A DNA stretch of 64,000 bases. Origin: Microbacterium hydrocarbonoxydans (GTDB lineage: Bacteria > Actinomycetota > Actinomycetes > Actinomycetales > Microbacteriaceae). Position numbers and translations under genes: made by a program. The DNA lies in assembly GCF_000956475.1 (NCBI RefSeq), contig NZ_JYJB01000010.1, positions 248,001 to 312,000 of the forward strand, in the 5' to 3' direction. Positions 41,019-49,852 of the stretch are shown piece after piece. How positions within the stretch are numbered: the first letter of the stretch is position 1; each line of letters begins with the position of its first letter. A model generated the notes under the pieces. It saw only the letters and a program-made list of their open reading frames with translations. It did no database searches and was not told the DNA's origin.

Positions 41019-41600
41019 ATGTCCGCCAGCAAGGCCATCGCCCGCATCGCGCTCTTCGCCGCCCTCATCGTGGTGCTCGGAATGGTGACGATCCCGCTCC
41101 CCGGCGGCGTCCCGATCACGGCGCAGACCCTGGGCGTGATGCTCGCGGGTACCGTCCTCGGGCCGCGGCGCGGTCCGCTGGCGGTGCTGCTCGTGCTCGT
41201 CCTGGCGGCGCTCGGCCTCCCCGTGCTGGCAGGTGGCCGCGGCGGACTCGGCGTGTTCGTGGGCCCGACAGCCGGGTACCTGCTCGGCTGGATCGCCGGA
41301 GTGATCGTGATCGGGCTGATCTCCCGTTCCGCGCGCGTCAGCTGGTGGCGCACGGCGGTGGGCGTCGTCGTCGGAGGGATCGTCGTGGTGTATCTCTTCG
41401 GCATCCCGGTGCAGGCCCTCGTCCTCGGGATGGACCCGGGCGCGGCCGCTGTGTCGACCCTGGTCTTCCTGCCGGGGGACCTCCTGAAGGCCGTCGCCGC
41501 GACCGTCCTCACTCTGGCGCTGAAGCGCGCCTATCCGCCGGCTTTCGACGACTCGCTGCGGCTCGAGCCGGCGACGCACGATGCGCGGTCTGCAGCCTGA
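41019..41600 (+). CDS. bioY: Biotin ECF transporter S component BioY
   Basis: A 193-residue membrane protein with six helices. LGMVTIPLPGGVPITAQTLG near residue 20 and GPTAGYLLGWIAG are BioY hallmarks. It captures biotin and works with BioM and BioN. AGGAG precedes the ATG; overlaps bioM by 20 bp. Regulated by the tandem operators upstream. Confidence 0.96.
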   Translation: MSASKAIARIALFAALIVVLGMVTIPLPGGVPITAQTLGVMLAGTVLGPRRGPLAVLLVLVLAALGLPVLAGGRGGLGVFVGPTAGYLLGWIAGVIVIGLISRSARVSWWRTAVGVVVGGIVVVYLFGIPVQALVLGMDPGAAAVSTLVFLPGDLLKAVAATVLTLALKRAYPPAFDDSLRLEPATHDARSAA

Positions 41601-42282
41601 CACGGCGCAGCGCAGCATCGCGCTCGACGGGGTGACGGTGCTGCGCGGCGGGCGCCGCGTCCTCTCGGAGGTGAGTGCCGGGCTCGACGCCGCGAGCATC
41701 GCGGTGATCGGCGCGAACGGCTCGGGCAAGTCGACCTTCGCCCGGCTGCTCGACGGTCTCGTCGACCCGGACTCGGGTACGGTCAGCGTGCACGGGCTCG
41801 ACGTGCGGCGGAACCGGCGCGAGATCCGCCGACGGGTCGGGTTCGTGTTCACCGATCCCCAGGCGCAGATCCTCATGCCCACGCCGGCGGAGGATCTGGC
41901 GTTCTCGCTGCGCGGTCGCCCACGAGACGAAGTCGCCCTGCGTGTGGCCGCGATGCTCGCGGAGCACGGTCTGACCGACAGAGCGGATGCTCCGGCATCC
42001 GCTCTGTCGGGTGGCCAGAAGCAGCTCCTCGCCCTCGCCTCGGTGCTGATCACCGGCCCGGCACTCATCGTCGCCGACGAGCCGACCACCCTGCTCGATC
42101 TGCGCAACGCCCGGCGGGTCGGCGATCTGCTGCTGTCACAGGCGGCCCAGGTCGTGCTGGTCACGCACGATCTTGAGCTCGCGGCGCGGTGTGAGGCCGC
42201 GCTGCTCTTCGATGACGGCGAGATCGCCGCGCTCGGAGAAGCGGATGACGTCGTCGCGCACTATCGGAGGGCGTGCGAGTGA
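41581..42282 (+). CDS. bioM: Biotin ECF transporter ATPase BioM
   Basis: A 233-residue ABC ATPase. Walker A GANGSGKSTFARL, Q-loop FTDPQAQILMPT, signature LSGGQKQLLALASVL and Walker B ALIVADEPT are intact. EcfA-type single ATPase dedicated to BioY. Translationally coupled on both sides. Confidence 0.95.
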   Translation: MRGLQPDTAQRSIALDGVTVLRGGRRVLSEVSAGLDAASIAVIGANGSGKSTFARLLDGLVDPDSGTVSVHGLDVRRNRREIRRRVGFVFTDPQAQILMPTPAEDLAFSLRGRPRDEVALRVAAMLAEHGLTDRADAPASALSGGQKQLLALASVLITGPALIVADEPTTLLDLRNARRVGDLLLSQAAQVVLVTHDLELAARCEAALLFDDGEIAALGEADDVVAHYRRACE

Positions 42283-42875
42283 TCCAGCTGTATGTCCCGG
42301 GGGCGAGCGTCGTCCATCGGCTCGGCGCGGGAGCGAAGCTGCTGGCCCTGGCCGTCGCGGCGCTCGTGCTCTCGCTCGTGTCCCCGGACCCCTGGGGCAT
42401 CGCGGCAGCGCTGGCGGGCGTGACTGCGCTGTACCTGCTCGCGCGTCTTCCACTGCGCGTGCTGGCCGCGGAGATCTGGCGGTTGCGATGGCTCATGGTC
42501 GTGCTGGGCGGAGCGCTGCTCGTCTTCGTCGGGCCGCTCGCGGCCTGGATCAGCACCGGGCGGGTGGTCACCATCGTGCTGCTGGCGAGCCTGCTGACCC
42601 TCACCACCCGGATGGGGGATCTGATCGACGTCCTGCGCCGCCTGATCGCGCCCGCCCGGCGATTCGGCGTCGATCCGGAGTCGGTGACGATGACGATCGC
42701 GCTGACCATCACCATGATCCCGGTCGTCGCGGGCTTCGCTTCGCAGGTGCGGGAGGCTCAGCGTGCACGCGGAGCGGCGCGCTCAGGGCTCCACGGCGTC
42801 GTCCCGCTCATGGTGCGTACGCTGCGCCATGCCGATGACGTGGCCGACGCGCTGGCCGCTCGCGGCGCTGTCTGA
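42273..42875 (+). CDS. bioN: Biotin ECF transporter T component BioN
   Basis: A 200-residue EcfT-family membrane protein with about five helices. The cytoplasmic A-R-G coupling motifs are visible as QRARGAAR and LAARGAV near the C-terminus. A GTG start overlaps bioM, with CGGAGGGC upstream. The final 118 bp lie opposite the 3' end of the acyltransferase gene. Confidence 0.92.
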   Translation: MRVIQLYVPGASVVHRLGAGAKLLALAVAALVLSLVSPDPWGIAAALAGVTALYLLARLPLRVLAAEIWRLRWLMVVLGGALLVFVGPLAAWISTGRVVTIVLLASLLTLTTRMGDLIDVLRRLIAPARRFGVDPESVTMTIALTITMIPVVAGFASQVREAQRARGAARSGLHGVVPLMVRTLRHADDVADALAARGAV

Positions 42876-44140
42876 TCCGGGGAGACCAGGCGCAGGGACA
42901 CCAGCATCATGGCGACTGCTGCCGTCGCGGTGAGAGGAGTCGCACCCACGACGAGGAGCAGCGCGACGGCCGAGATGCCGACGCCGGCGGCTGCCGTCGA
43001 GCGCCGGATTCCCGTCGTGCGGGCGGGCGCGGCCTTCTCCTCGAACCGCGAGAGGGCGATCGCGACGGCGGCCGTCAGTGCGAGCGCGGTCACGAGCCAG
43101 AGGGGACGACCGAGCCACCACAGGCCGCTGCCCGGCGTCGGGAGCACGATCGCGTGCGCGAGCGCGAGGATCGAGGATGACCCGGCCATGGCGAGCAGCA
43201 CGGGCATGTGCCAGAGGTAGATCGTCATGGTCCGCCGGTTCACGAACGCGCTCACGGCGGCGACGCGAGGACGCGTGCTGAACCGGGCGATGCGCTCGCG
43301 GAACAGCGACAGGAGGCTCAGATGCACGACCCCGACGAGCAGGAGGGCGCCGGTCGGCGGGTTGATGTTGGCGATGAGGTCGGGGGAGTAGACGCCGGTC
43401 GCGAAGGCGACGACGAGGGTCGCTGTGGCGGCGGCTGCCATCGCCGCCCGCGTCTGCCGGGAGAGCGCGTCCACCGCGCCGTCGGCGAAGAAGAATCCGA
43501 GCTGCTGCAGCGTGAGCCAGACGAAGGCGAGGTTGACGAAGCCGATGCCGTCGATGCCGGATGCAGCCCGGACGATGTCGACGATCACTGCGGAAGCGGC
43601 GAGCAGCGCGAGTGTGCGCCGCGGCGCCCTGTCGTGCAGCGCCGACAAAGCGGGCAGGAGCGCCTGACACAGCAGGAACACACCGAGAAACCACAGCGGC
43701 TGCGCGTACCGGAACCCGGCGATCGCCACGAGCTCGCCCGGGAGCCCGACCAGGAGCAGGATCAGCAGACCCGCCCCGGCGATCCCGACGGCGACCACGG
43801 CGGGGCGGAGCAGCCGGTGAATCCTCGCAGAGACGAAGCCCGTCGCCGTGCCGCCGCGCTCGCGCTGTCTGCGGTAGGCGACCACGCCGGCGAAGCCGCC
43901 GATCACGAAGAAGAGCGGCATGACCTGCAGCAGCCAGCTCACCGGCGCGATCCACCAGGCGCCCTCGCTCGCGTTGGTGAAGACCGGCCCGGCATCGGTG
44001 ACGGTCACGCCCACCATGATGGCGTGCAGCAGCACGACCCCCGACACGCACGCCGCGCGGACGAGATCGACCCCGGTGTCGCGGGCGGGGGTGGGATGCG
44101 CGGCCGGGACTCTGGTCGGCGGTGCCTGCAGGTCGGTCAT
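42758..44140 (-). CDS. Acyltransferase 3 family membrane protein
   Basis: A 460-residue membrane protein with about 10-11 helices, beginning with DTGVDLVRAACVSGVVLLHA (the R/H-containing first helix of acyltransferase-3 proteins) and later LWHMPVLLAMAG. Such enzymes O-acylate cell-surface sugars or lipids. Starts at the ATG 44140. The last ~39 codons are antisense to bioN and are low-complexity Ala/Arg/Ser, so the true end could be nonessential. Confidence 0.82.
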   Translation of the reverse strand: MTDLQAPPTRVPAAHPTPARDTGVDLVRAACVSGVVLLHAIMVGVTVTDAGPVFTNASEGAWWIAPVSWLLQVMPLFFVIGGFAGVVAYRRQRERGGTATGFVSARIHRLLRPAVVAVGIAGAGLLILLLVGLPGELVAIAGFRYAQPLWFLGVFLLCQALLPALSALHDRAPRRTLALLAASAVIVDIVRAASGIDGIGFVNLAFVWLTLQQLGFFFADGAVDALSRQTRAAMAAAATATLVVAFATGVYSPDLIANINPPTGALLLVGVVHLSLLSLFRERIARFSTRPRVAAVSAFVNRRTMTIYLWHMPVLLAMAGSSSILALAHAIVLPTPGSGLWWLGRPLWLVTALALTAAVAIALSRFEEKAAPARTTGIRRSTAAAGVGISAVALLLVVGATPLTATAAVAMMLVSLRLVSPDQTAPRAASASATSSAWRSVRTMSGTTPWSPERAAPRAR

Positions 44141-44182
44141 GGTTCCTCCTCGGAAGCGGTGTCCTCGGAGGTTATGGACGCG

Positions 44183-44211
44183 GTGCACCGGGGGACATCA
44201 CCCCGCGGTGC
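44183..44211 (-). terminator. Possible terminator after the response regulator
   Basis: GCACCGGGGG and CCCCGCGGTGC can pair with small bulges around ACATCA, about 50 bp after the response regulator stop on the minus strand. No T-run; weak. Confidence 0.35.
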
Positions 44212-44260
44212 GGTCTCGCCCCCTACCGTGGGGGGAGACCCGGCCGGCGGTGGCCCGTAC

Positions 44261-44932
44261 TCAGGATGACGGCTCGACCAGGCCGGTGTCGTAGGCGAGG
44301 ATCACGGCATGCACCCGGTCGCGCAGCGCGAGCTTCGAGAGCACCTTGCCCACGTGCGTCTTCACCGTCTGCTCGGCGATGAAGAGGTCCGTCGCGATCT
44401 CGGAGTTCGAGCGGCCCCTCCCGATCAGCACGAGCACCTCTCGTTCGCGCTCGGTGAGCTCGTTCAGGGCCGAGCTCGCACGAGGCGTGCGTGGTCTCCG
44501 ACCGGCGAACTGCTCGATCATGCGGCGCGTCACACTCGGCGCGAGCAGCGCATCGCCGCCCGCGACCACCCGCACCGCGTGCACGAGCTCTTCCGGCAGC
44601 GCATCCTTGAGCAGGAAGCCGCTCGCGCCGGCCTCGAGCGCGTCGTAGACGTAGTCGTCGATGTCGAAGGTGGTGAGCATGATGATCCGCGGCACGTGAG
44701 CCGCAGGGTAAGACGGCCCGAGGATGCGGCGGGTCGCCTCGATGCCGTCGACTTCCGGCATCCGCACATCCATCAGGATGACGTCGGGATCGAGTCGCGC
44801 AGAAAGTGCGACCGCCTCGGCGCCGTCGGCCGCCTCCCCTGCGACGCGAATGCCCTCGTGGGCACCCAGCAGGGCGGCGAATCCGGCTCGCACCATGGCC
44901 TGGTCGTCGGCGATGAGGACGCTGATGGTCAC
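44261..44932 (-). CDS. NarL/LuxR-type response regulator
   Basis: A 223-residue two-component regulator. Receiver domain: acidic pair DD near residues 9-10, phosphoacceptor Asp55 in [13 protein letters not shown], and conserved K near 107. Lux[24 protein letters not shown] and [12 protein letters not shown]. Its start overlaps the kinase stop by ATGA, so the two are a cognate pair. Target genes unknown. Confidence 0.95.
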   Translation of the reverse strand: MTISVLIADDQAMVRAGFAALLGAHEGIRVAGEAADGAEAVALSARLDPDVILMDVRMPEVDGIEATRRILGPSYPAAHVPRIIMLTTFDIDDYVYDALEAGASGFLLKDALPEELVHAVRVVAGGDALLAPSVTRRMIEQFAGRRPRTPRASSALNELTEREREVLVLIGRGRSNSEIATDLFIAEQTVKTHVGKVLSKLALRDRVHAVILAYDTGLVEPSS

Positions 44933-46200
44933 GAGGTCTCCTGAGTGGCGGTGGCGGCGGGCTCGGTGAGGGGGAGTGCGGCGGTGACTTCCCAGCCGCC
45001 TTCAGAGGTCTCTCCGGCTGTCAGCGTTCCGCCGAGGAGTTCGGCGCGTTCGCGCATGCCGCGAAGGCCGTGGCCGTGCCCGGTCGGGGCGGGCGAGGAA
45101 ACGGACGGCGCCGCATTCCGGACGCGGATGCCGACGGCGGTCGCGTCGGTCTGGATTCGCACGGTCACGGGTGCTCCGGCCGCATGGCGGACAGCGTTGC
45201 TCAGGGCCTCCTGAGTGATGCGGAAGGCGGCGATCTGCACGGTGGCCGGGGCGGCAGCGCTGTCGCCCGTGATCTCGAGCCCCACCGTGACACCCGCGCG
45301 CCGTACGGTGTCGACGAGAGCGGGGAGCTCGGCGATGCCCTGCTGCGGAGCGAGCTCGGCGGTCTGATCCTCGGTGCGCAGCACCCCCAGCATCCGTCGC
45401 ATCTCGGTGAGCGACTCGCGAGCGGTCGCGGCGATGCTGTTGAACTCCGCCGCAGCCTCGGGCCCGATCTCAGTCAGGCGGTAACGGGCGGTGGACGCTT
45501 GCACCTGCACCATCGACAGGCTGTGCGCGATGACATCGTGCAGCTCGCGGGCGATGCGGGTGCGCTCTTCGACAAGCGCGCGCCGGGACTCCTCGAGCGC
45601 TGCGTGCTCGCGCTCCCTGGTCAGTTCGGCGCCGACGCGCAGTCGCCCGGCGAGCAGCGCCGCGAACAGGAACATGGCGCTCGCGACCGACTCTGTCACG
45701 ACGAGGTTGGCCGTGGCGCTGGCAGCCGTCGCGGCGGTCGACACGATGTCGGGTCGCAGCACAGGAGCGGTGAGAGAAGCCACGGCCCCGACGCCGAGCG
45801 CGAACGCGCCGAGCCGTGCGCCGTGGAGGAGCGTCACTGTGCCGACCAGGAGCACGAAGGCGAGCAGCGCCGGAACAGACCACGGCCAGGGAGCGCCGAT
45901 CGCGAGCGACTGCGACACGATGAGAGGCAGGATCAGGGCGGCGCCGGCGAATACGGCCAGGGCGCGGCGAGGATGGGACAGCGCCAGCAGGGGCGAGGCG
46001 CACAGCGCGGCGCCGAGAATGAAGGAGAGAGGCAGGGGAGTGCCGTAGAGCGATGTCTGAACGGGAACGAGCACCGCGAAGAGCGCGACGACGGCCGCGC
46101 ACACCGCTGCGAGCGCGGCGGCGCGGCGGCTGATGCGCCTGGTCCGGCGGGTACGCGGAGCGCGCTCCGCACGCCTGCGTCGTCGTGCCATGTCTGTCAT
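44929..46200 (-). CDS. Sensor histidine kinase (HisKA_3 type)
   Basis: A 423-residue kinase: basic N-terminus, about six hydrophobic segments (residues 28-190) without a large extracellular sensor, then dimerisation/phosphorylation motif [14 protein letters not shown] with His221 and an HATPase domain with [13 protein letters not shown] and [13 protein letters not shown]. Cognate to the following response regulator. ATG at 46200 overlaps the DedA stop by ATGA. Likely senses a membrane or envelope signal. Confidence 0.92.
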   Translation of the reverse strand: MTDMARRRRRAERAPRTRRTRRISRRAAALAAVCAAVVALFAVLVPVQTSLYGTPLPLSFILGAALCASPLLALSHPRRALAVFAGAALILPLIVSQSLAIGAPWPWSVPALLAFVLLVGTVTLLHGARLGAFALGVGAVASLTAPVLRPDIVSTAATAASATANLVVTESVASAMFLFAALLAGRLRVGAELTREREHAALEESRRALVEERTRIARELHDVIAHSLSMVQVQASTARYRLTEIGPEAAAEFNSIAATARESLTEMRRMLGVLRTEDQTAELAPQQGIAELPALVDTVRRAGVTVGLEITGDSAAAPATVQIAAFRITQEALSNAVRHAAGAPVTVRIQTDATAVGIRVRNAAPSVSSPAPTGHGHGLRGMRERAELLGGTLTAGETSEGGWEVTAALPLTEPAATATQETS

Positions 46201-46817
46201 CCTGCCATCTGCAACTCGGCGGCGCGTCGGCGCCGGGCAGCCGTGAGCCGATCCACCACGATGCCGAGGACGAGCGCGATGCCGATGCCGATGCCTGCGC
46301 TGATCAGCGGCTGATCCTTGATCCACGACCCGGCGAAGAGGCCGATCAGGATGCTCAGCGCGCTCCAGCTGATTCCGGCGAAGACGCTCAGCGGGAGGTA
46401 TCGGCGCCACGGGAAGCCGAGCGCACCGGCCGACATGTTCACCGCCACCCGCCCCACCGGGATGTAGCGGGCGCCGAGGATGAGCGCGGCGCTGCGCTGA
46501 TCGAGCGCCTTCTCCGCATGGGCGAACGCGGCCCTGATGCGAGGACGTCGCATCCATGCGAAGCGCGTCGTGCCCACTTTCCGTCCGATGGCGAACGCGA
46601 TGTTGTCTCCGATCGCGGCGCCGAGAGCCGCGATGAGACCGAGCGGCACGAGCATCCAGAGGTCGCCGGCGGAGACGGCGACCGCTGCGGCCGCGACGAG
46701 CACCGTCTCGCTCGGAACCGGCGGGAAGAACCCGTCGATGATCGTGACTGCGAACAGCACGAGGTAGAGCCAGGGAGAGGCGACAGTCTGCAGGATGAGT
46801 TCGTTGATGACGTCCAC
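46197..46817 (-). CDS. DedA family membrane protein
   Basis: A 206-residue DedA/SNARE-associated protein. Motifs FFPPVPSETVLVAAAA near residue 30 and GARYIPVGRVAVNMSAGALG are diagnostic; four or five helices. DedA proteins include C55-P and phospholipid flippases and affect envelope stress resistance. A GTG start at 46817 is preferred over upstream ATGs since the family N-terminus begins there. Coupled to the histidine kinase. Confidence 0.88.
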   Translation of the reverse strand: MDVINELILQTVASPWLYLVLFAVTIIDGFFPPVPSETVLVAAAAVAVSAGDLWMLVPLGLIAALGAAIGDNIAFAIGRKVGTTRFAWMRRPRIRAAFAHAEKALDQRSAALILGARYIPVGRVAVNMSAGALGFPWRRYLPLSVFAGISWSALSILIGLFAGSWIKDQPLISAGIGIGIALVLGIVVDRLTAARRRRAAELQMAG

Positions 46818-46947
46818 ATCTCGACGGTACGAACAGGGCGCCATCCGGGGCATCACCCTGGAGTATCGACCGCATCCCTCCGCAGAGGGACATCTCCCGA
46901 TCGGGCGTCGGCCCGAGCTTCCGGCGGAACGCACAGCCGTGGCGATC

Positions 46948-46953
46948 TATACT
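46948..46953 (+). promoter_or_regulatory. Candidate -10 for the ABC-F gene
   Basis: TATACT is a near-consensus -10 that lies 54 bp before the GTG start. No convincing -35. Confidence 0.45.
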
Positions 46954-47007
46954 GGGAGGTCGGCCGCTCGGCCTGTCAACCACCCCTGAACGATCGGACG
47001 TCCCGCT

Positions 47008-48606
47008 GTGCTCGCCGTGCACGAACTCGAGATCCGCGTTGGCGCACGCCTGCTCATGGAGAACGTCTCGTTCCGCGTCTCCGACGGAGACAAGATCGGA
47101 CTCGTCGGGCGCAATGGCGCCGGCAAGACCACGCTGACGAAGGTGCTCGCCGGAGACCTCCTGCCGTCGGGTGGCAGCGTCACCCGCTCGGGCGAGCTCG
47201 GCTATCTCCCGCAGGACCCGCGCTCGGGGGATCCCGAGATGCTTGCGCGCACGCGTATCCTCGATGCCCGGGGCCTCGGCTCGCTGGCACTCGGCATGGC
47301 CGAGGCGACGGTGGCGATGGGATCGGATGACCCGGCGGTCGCCGAGAAGGCGATGAAGCGCTACGCGCGCCTCACCGAGCAGTTCGAGGGACAGGGCGGC
47401 TACGCCGCCGAGGCGGAGGCCGCGTCCATCGCGAACAACCTCTCGCTGCCCGACCGCATCCTCGACCAGCCGCTGAAGACCCTCTCCGGTGGACAGCGCC
47501 GCCGTATCGAGCTGGCACGCATCCTGTTCTCCGATGCCGACACGATGATCCTCGACGAGCCGACCAACCACCTCGACGCGGACAGCGTCGTGTGGCTCCG
47601 CGAGTTCCTCAAGAACTACAAGGGCGGGCTGATCGTGATCAGCCACGATGTCGAGCTCGTCGGCGAGACGGTCAACCGCGTCTTCTATCTCGACGCGAAC
47701 CGTCAGATCATCGACACGTACAACATGAACTGGAAGAACTACCTGCGCCAGCGGGTGGCCGATGAGGAGCGCCGCAAGAAGGAGCGCGCGAACGCCGAGA
47801 AGAAGGCCACCACGCTCCAGCAGCAGGCCGCGCGCTTCGGCGCCAAGGCGTCGAAGGCTGCCGCAGCCCACCAGATGATCGCCCGCGCCGAGAAGCTTCT
47901 GGCGGGCCTCGATGAGGTGCGGCAGGAAGACCGCGTCGCCAAGCTGCGCTTCCCGAAGCCGGCACCGTGCGGCAAGACGCCGCTCATGGCGTCGGGCCTG
48001 TCGAAGTCCTATGGCTCGCTGGAGATCTTCACAGACGTCGACCTCGCGATCGACCGTGGATCGAAGGTCGTGGTGCTCGGCCTCAACGGCGCGGGCAAGA
48101 CCACCCTGCTGCGCATGCTGGCGGGCGTCGACCAGCCCGACACCGGGCAGCTCGAGCCGGGGCACGGCCTCAAGGTCGGCTACTACGCGCAGGAGCACGA
48201 GAACCTCGACGTCAACCGCTCGGTGCTCGAGAACATGGTCTCCGCGGCCCCGCACATCACCGAGACCGAGGCACGCAAGGTCCTGGGCTCGTTCCTGTTC
48301 ACGGGCGACGACGTGCTCAAGCCCGCCGGCGTGCTCTCCGGCGGCGAGAAGACGCGCCTGTCGCTGGCGACGCTGGTCGTGTCATCCGCCAACCTGCTGC
48401 TTCTCGACGAGCCGACCAACAACCTCGACCCCGCCTCGCGCGAGGAGATCCTCGGCGCGCTCGCTCATTACGAAGGCGCGGTCGTGCTCGTCTCGCACGA
48501 CCCCGGCGCGGTGCAGTCGCTGAACCCGGAGCGCGTGCTCATCCTGCCTGACGGCGTCGAGGACATCTGGAGCCAGGAGTACCAGGACCTGATCGAGCTC
48601 GCGTAG
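47008..48606 (+). CDS. ABC-F family ATPase
   Basis: A 532-residue soluble protein with two ABC domains. Walker A GRNGAGKTTLTKV and GLNGAGKTTLLRM; signatures LSGGQRRRIELARIL and LSGGEKTRLSLATLV; Walker B LDEPTNHLD and LDEPTNNLD. A linker of about 80 residues rich in Lys/Glu/Ala separates them, as in ribosome-binding ABC-F proteins. Could be a translation factor or an antibiotic resistance homologue. GTG start; monocistronic. Confidence 0.94.
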   Translation: MLAVHELEIRVGARLLMENVSFRVSDGDKIGLVGRNGAGKTTLTKVLAGDLLPSGGSVTRSGELGYLPQDPRSGDPEMLARTRILDARGLGSLALGMAEATVAMGSDDPAVAEKAMKRYARLTEQFEGQGGYAAEAEAASIANNLSLPDRILDQPLKTLSGGQRRRIELARILFSDADTMILDEPTNHLDADSVVWLREFLKNYKGGLIVISHDVELVGETVNRVFYLDANRQIIDTYNMNWKNYLRQRVADEERRKKERANAEKKATTLQQQAARFGAKASKAAAAHQMIARAEKLLAGLDEVRQEDRVAKLRFPKPAPCGKTPLMASGLSKSYGSLEIFTDVDLAIDRGSKVVVLGLNGAGKTTLLRMLAGVDQPDTGQLEPGHGLKVGYYAQEHENLDVNRSVLENMVSAAPHITETEARKVLGSFLFTGDDVLKPAGVLSGGEKTRLSLATLVVSSANLLLLDEPTNNLDPASREEILGALAHYEGAVVLVSHDPGAVQSLNPERVLILPDGVEDIWSQEYQDLIELA

Positions 48607-48767
48607 CCGAGTTCGCGCCGGGTGGCGTGACCTCCCGGATTCCGCACGACACCGGCCTTCCTGCCCAGGAGGTCGCGCGCGAAAGCGGGTCTCGATCCGC
48701 AAGGCGGTTCTCGCGAGCATGGCGGCGGTGAGAGCGGATGCTCTCGGAGCGCTCTAATGTGGAGCAC

Positions 48768-49346
48768 ATGCCGGAGGATCGTCGCACGGACGTCGCTGCA
48801 TGGCTGCGCGCCCAACCAGCGCTCAGCGGCCGATCCCCGTCGCTCGACGTCGACGCCTTGCCAGACGATCCCGTCGTGCTGTTCCTCGACTGGCTGGCGA
48901 CGGCGATCGACGGGGGCGTGGACGAACCTCATGCCATGACGCTGGCGACCGTCGACGCGGATGGGCTGCCCGATGCGAGAACGCTGATCCTCAAGGACGT
49001 CGATGAGCGCGGGTGGGCGTTCGCTTCGCAGCGTTCGTCTCGCAAGGCCCTGCAGCTGGCGGCTCAGCCGATGGCTGCCCTGAACTTCTGGTGGCAGCCG
49101 CAGATGCGGGCTGTGCGTGTACGCGGCGCCGTCATGGAGGCGTCCGCGGCCGAGAGCGCAGCCGATCTCGCCGCACGATCCGCTGCATCCCGAGCCGGCA
49201 TCGCCGATGGCGAGTGGACGCTGTGGCGTGTCGTTCCCCGCCGGGTCGAGTTCTGGCACGGCGCCGTCGATCGCGACCACACCAGAATCGTGTTCGGCGC
49301 CGCCGACGGCGGCTGGCAGAGATCGATCGACGGAGGGAAGGGATGA
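48768..49346 (+). CDS. Pyridoxamine 5'-phosphate oxidase family protein
   Basis: A 192-residue FMN-binding split-barrel protein. RTLILKDVDERGWAFASQRS and NFWWQPQMRAVRVRGAV match PNPOx, but in place of the canonical RQVR and RLHDR segments it has RAVR and RDHTR, so PdxH activity is uncertain. The ATG at 48768 has GGAG just upstream; an in-frame ATG at 48738 is weaker. Overlaps the cupin gene by 4 bp. Confidence 0.82.
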   Translation: MPEDRRTDVAAWLRAQPALSGRSPSLDVDALPDDPVVLFLDWLATAIDGGVDEPHAMTLATVDADGLPDARTLILKDVDERGWAFASQRSSRKALQLAAQPMAALNFWWQPQMRAVRVRGAVMEASAAESAADLAARSAASRAGIADGEWTLWRVVPRRVEFWHGAVDRDHTRIVFGAADGGWQRSIDGGKG

Positions 49347-49783
49347 CGATGACCGGGTACCAGGTGACGGAGATCGGCGCGCTCGAGCAATGGCGCGGAC
49401 ACTTCGGAGGATTCGATGAGACGCGCTCGCGCGACGGCCGACGGGTGATCGATCACGAGCTGACCATGCAGTACATCGGGATGACGGCGAATGCGCTCGT
49501 CCCGGGAGAAGAAGCGGGGTACTGGCATGTGCACCAGCGAGTCGAAGAGGTCTACGTCTTCCTCGGCGGGCGCGGACAGATGGGGCTGGACGACGTCGTC
49601 GTCGAGGTCGGGCCGGGCACCGTCGTGCGCGTCGGGCAGGGCGTCGCGCGCACCTGGCGAGCGCGCCCCGACAGCGAGGGCGAGCTGCGCTGGCTCTGCA
49701 TCCGAGCCGGTGGTGAAGAGCTGCCTCGTCTTCCGGATGACAGCTCTCGGCTTCCGGAGCGACCGATGCCCTGGACGGACTGA
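49343..49783 (+). CDS. Cupin domain protein
   Basis: A 146-residue single-domain cupin. Motif 1 is GYWHVHQRVEEVYVFLGGRG with His62, His64 and Glu69; motif 2 near PGTVVRVGQGVARTWRA. It is translationally coupled to the PNPOx-family gene and GGAGGGAAGG lies upstream. A metal-binding enzyme or sensor role is possible; substrate unknown. Confidence 0.85.
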   Translation: MTMTGYQVTEIGALEQWRGHFGGFDETRSRDGRRVIDHELTMQYIGMTANALVPGEEAGYWHVHQRVEEVYVFLGGRGQMGLDDVVVEVGPGTVVRVGQGVARTWRARPDSEGELRWLCIRAGGEELPRLPDDSSRLPERPMPWTD

Positions 49784-49852
49784 GTGAGCAGCGAACCGAA
49801 CGGCTGCGTGCGCGAAGACGGGACATGTCGGCGGCTCATGAGAGCATGATGC

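Noticed and set aside
40944..41019. Biotin riboswitch before bioY
   Set aside because: The spacer is short and filled by two protein-type palindromes; no structured RNA is visible.
42897..44269. Frame opposite the acyltransferase gene
   Set aside because: Low-complexity shadow of the sense gene, without a start context or domain.
44929..48255. One very long minus-strand frame covering the kinase, DedA and ABC-F regions
   Set aside because: The kinase starts at 46200, where it overlaps DedA; the upstream part is antisense to ABC-F and lacks domains.
48626..48677. Inverted repeat CGTGACCTCC/GGAGGTCGCG after the ABC-F gene
   Set aside because: Ten-base arms with one G-U pair but a 32-nt loop and no T-run; too weak to call a terminator.
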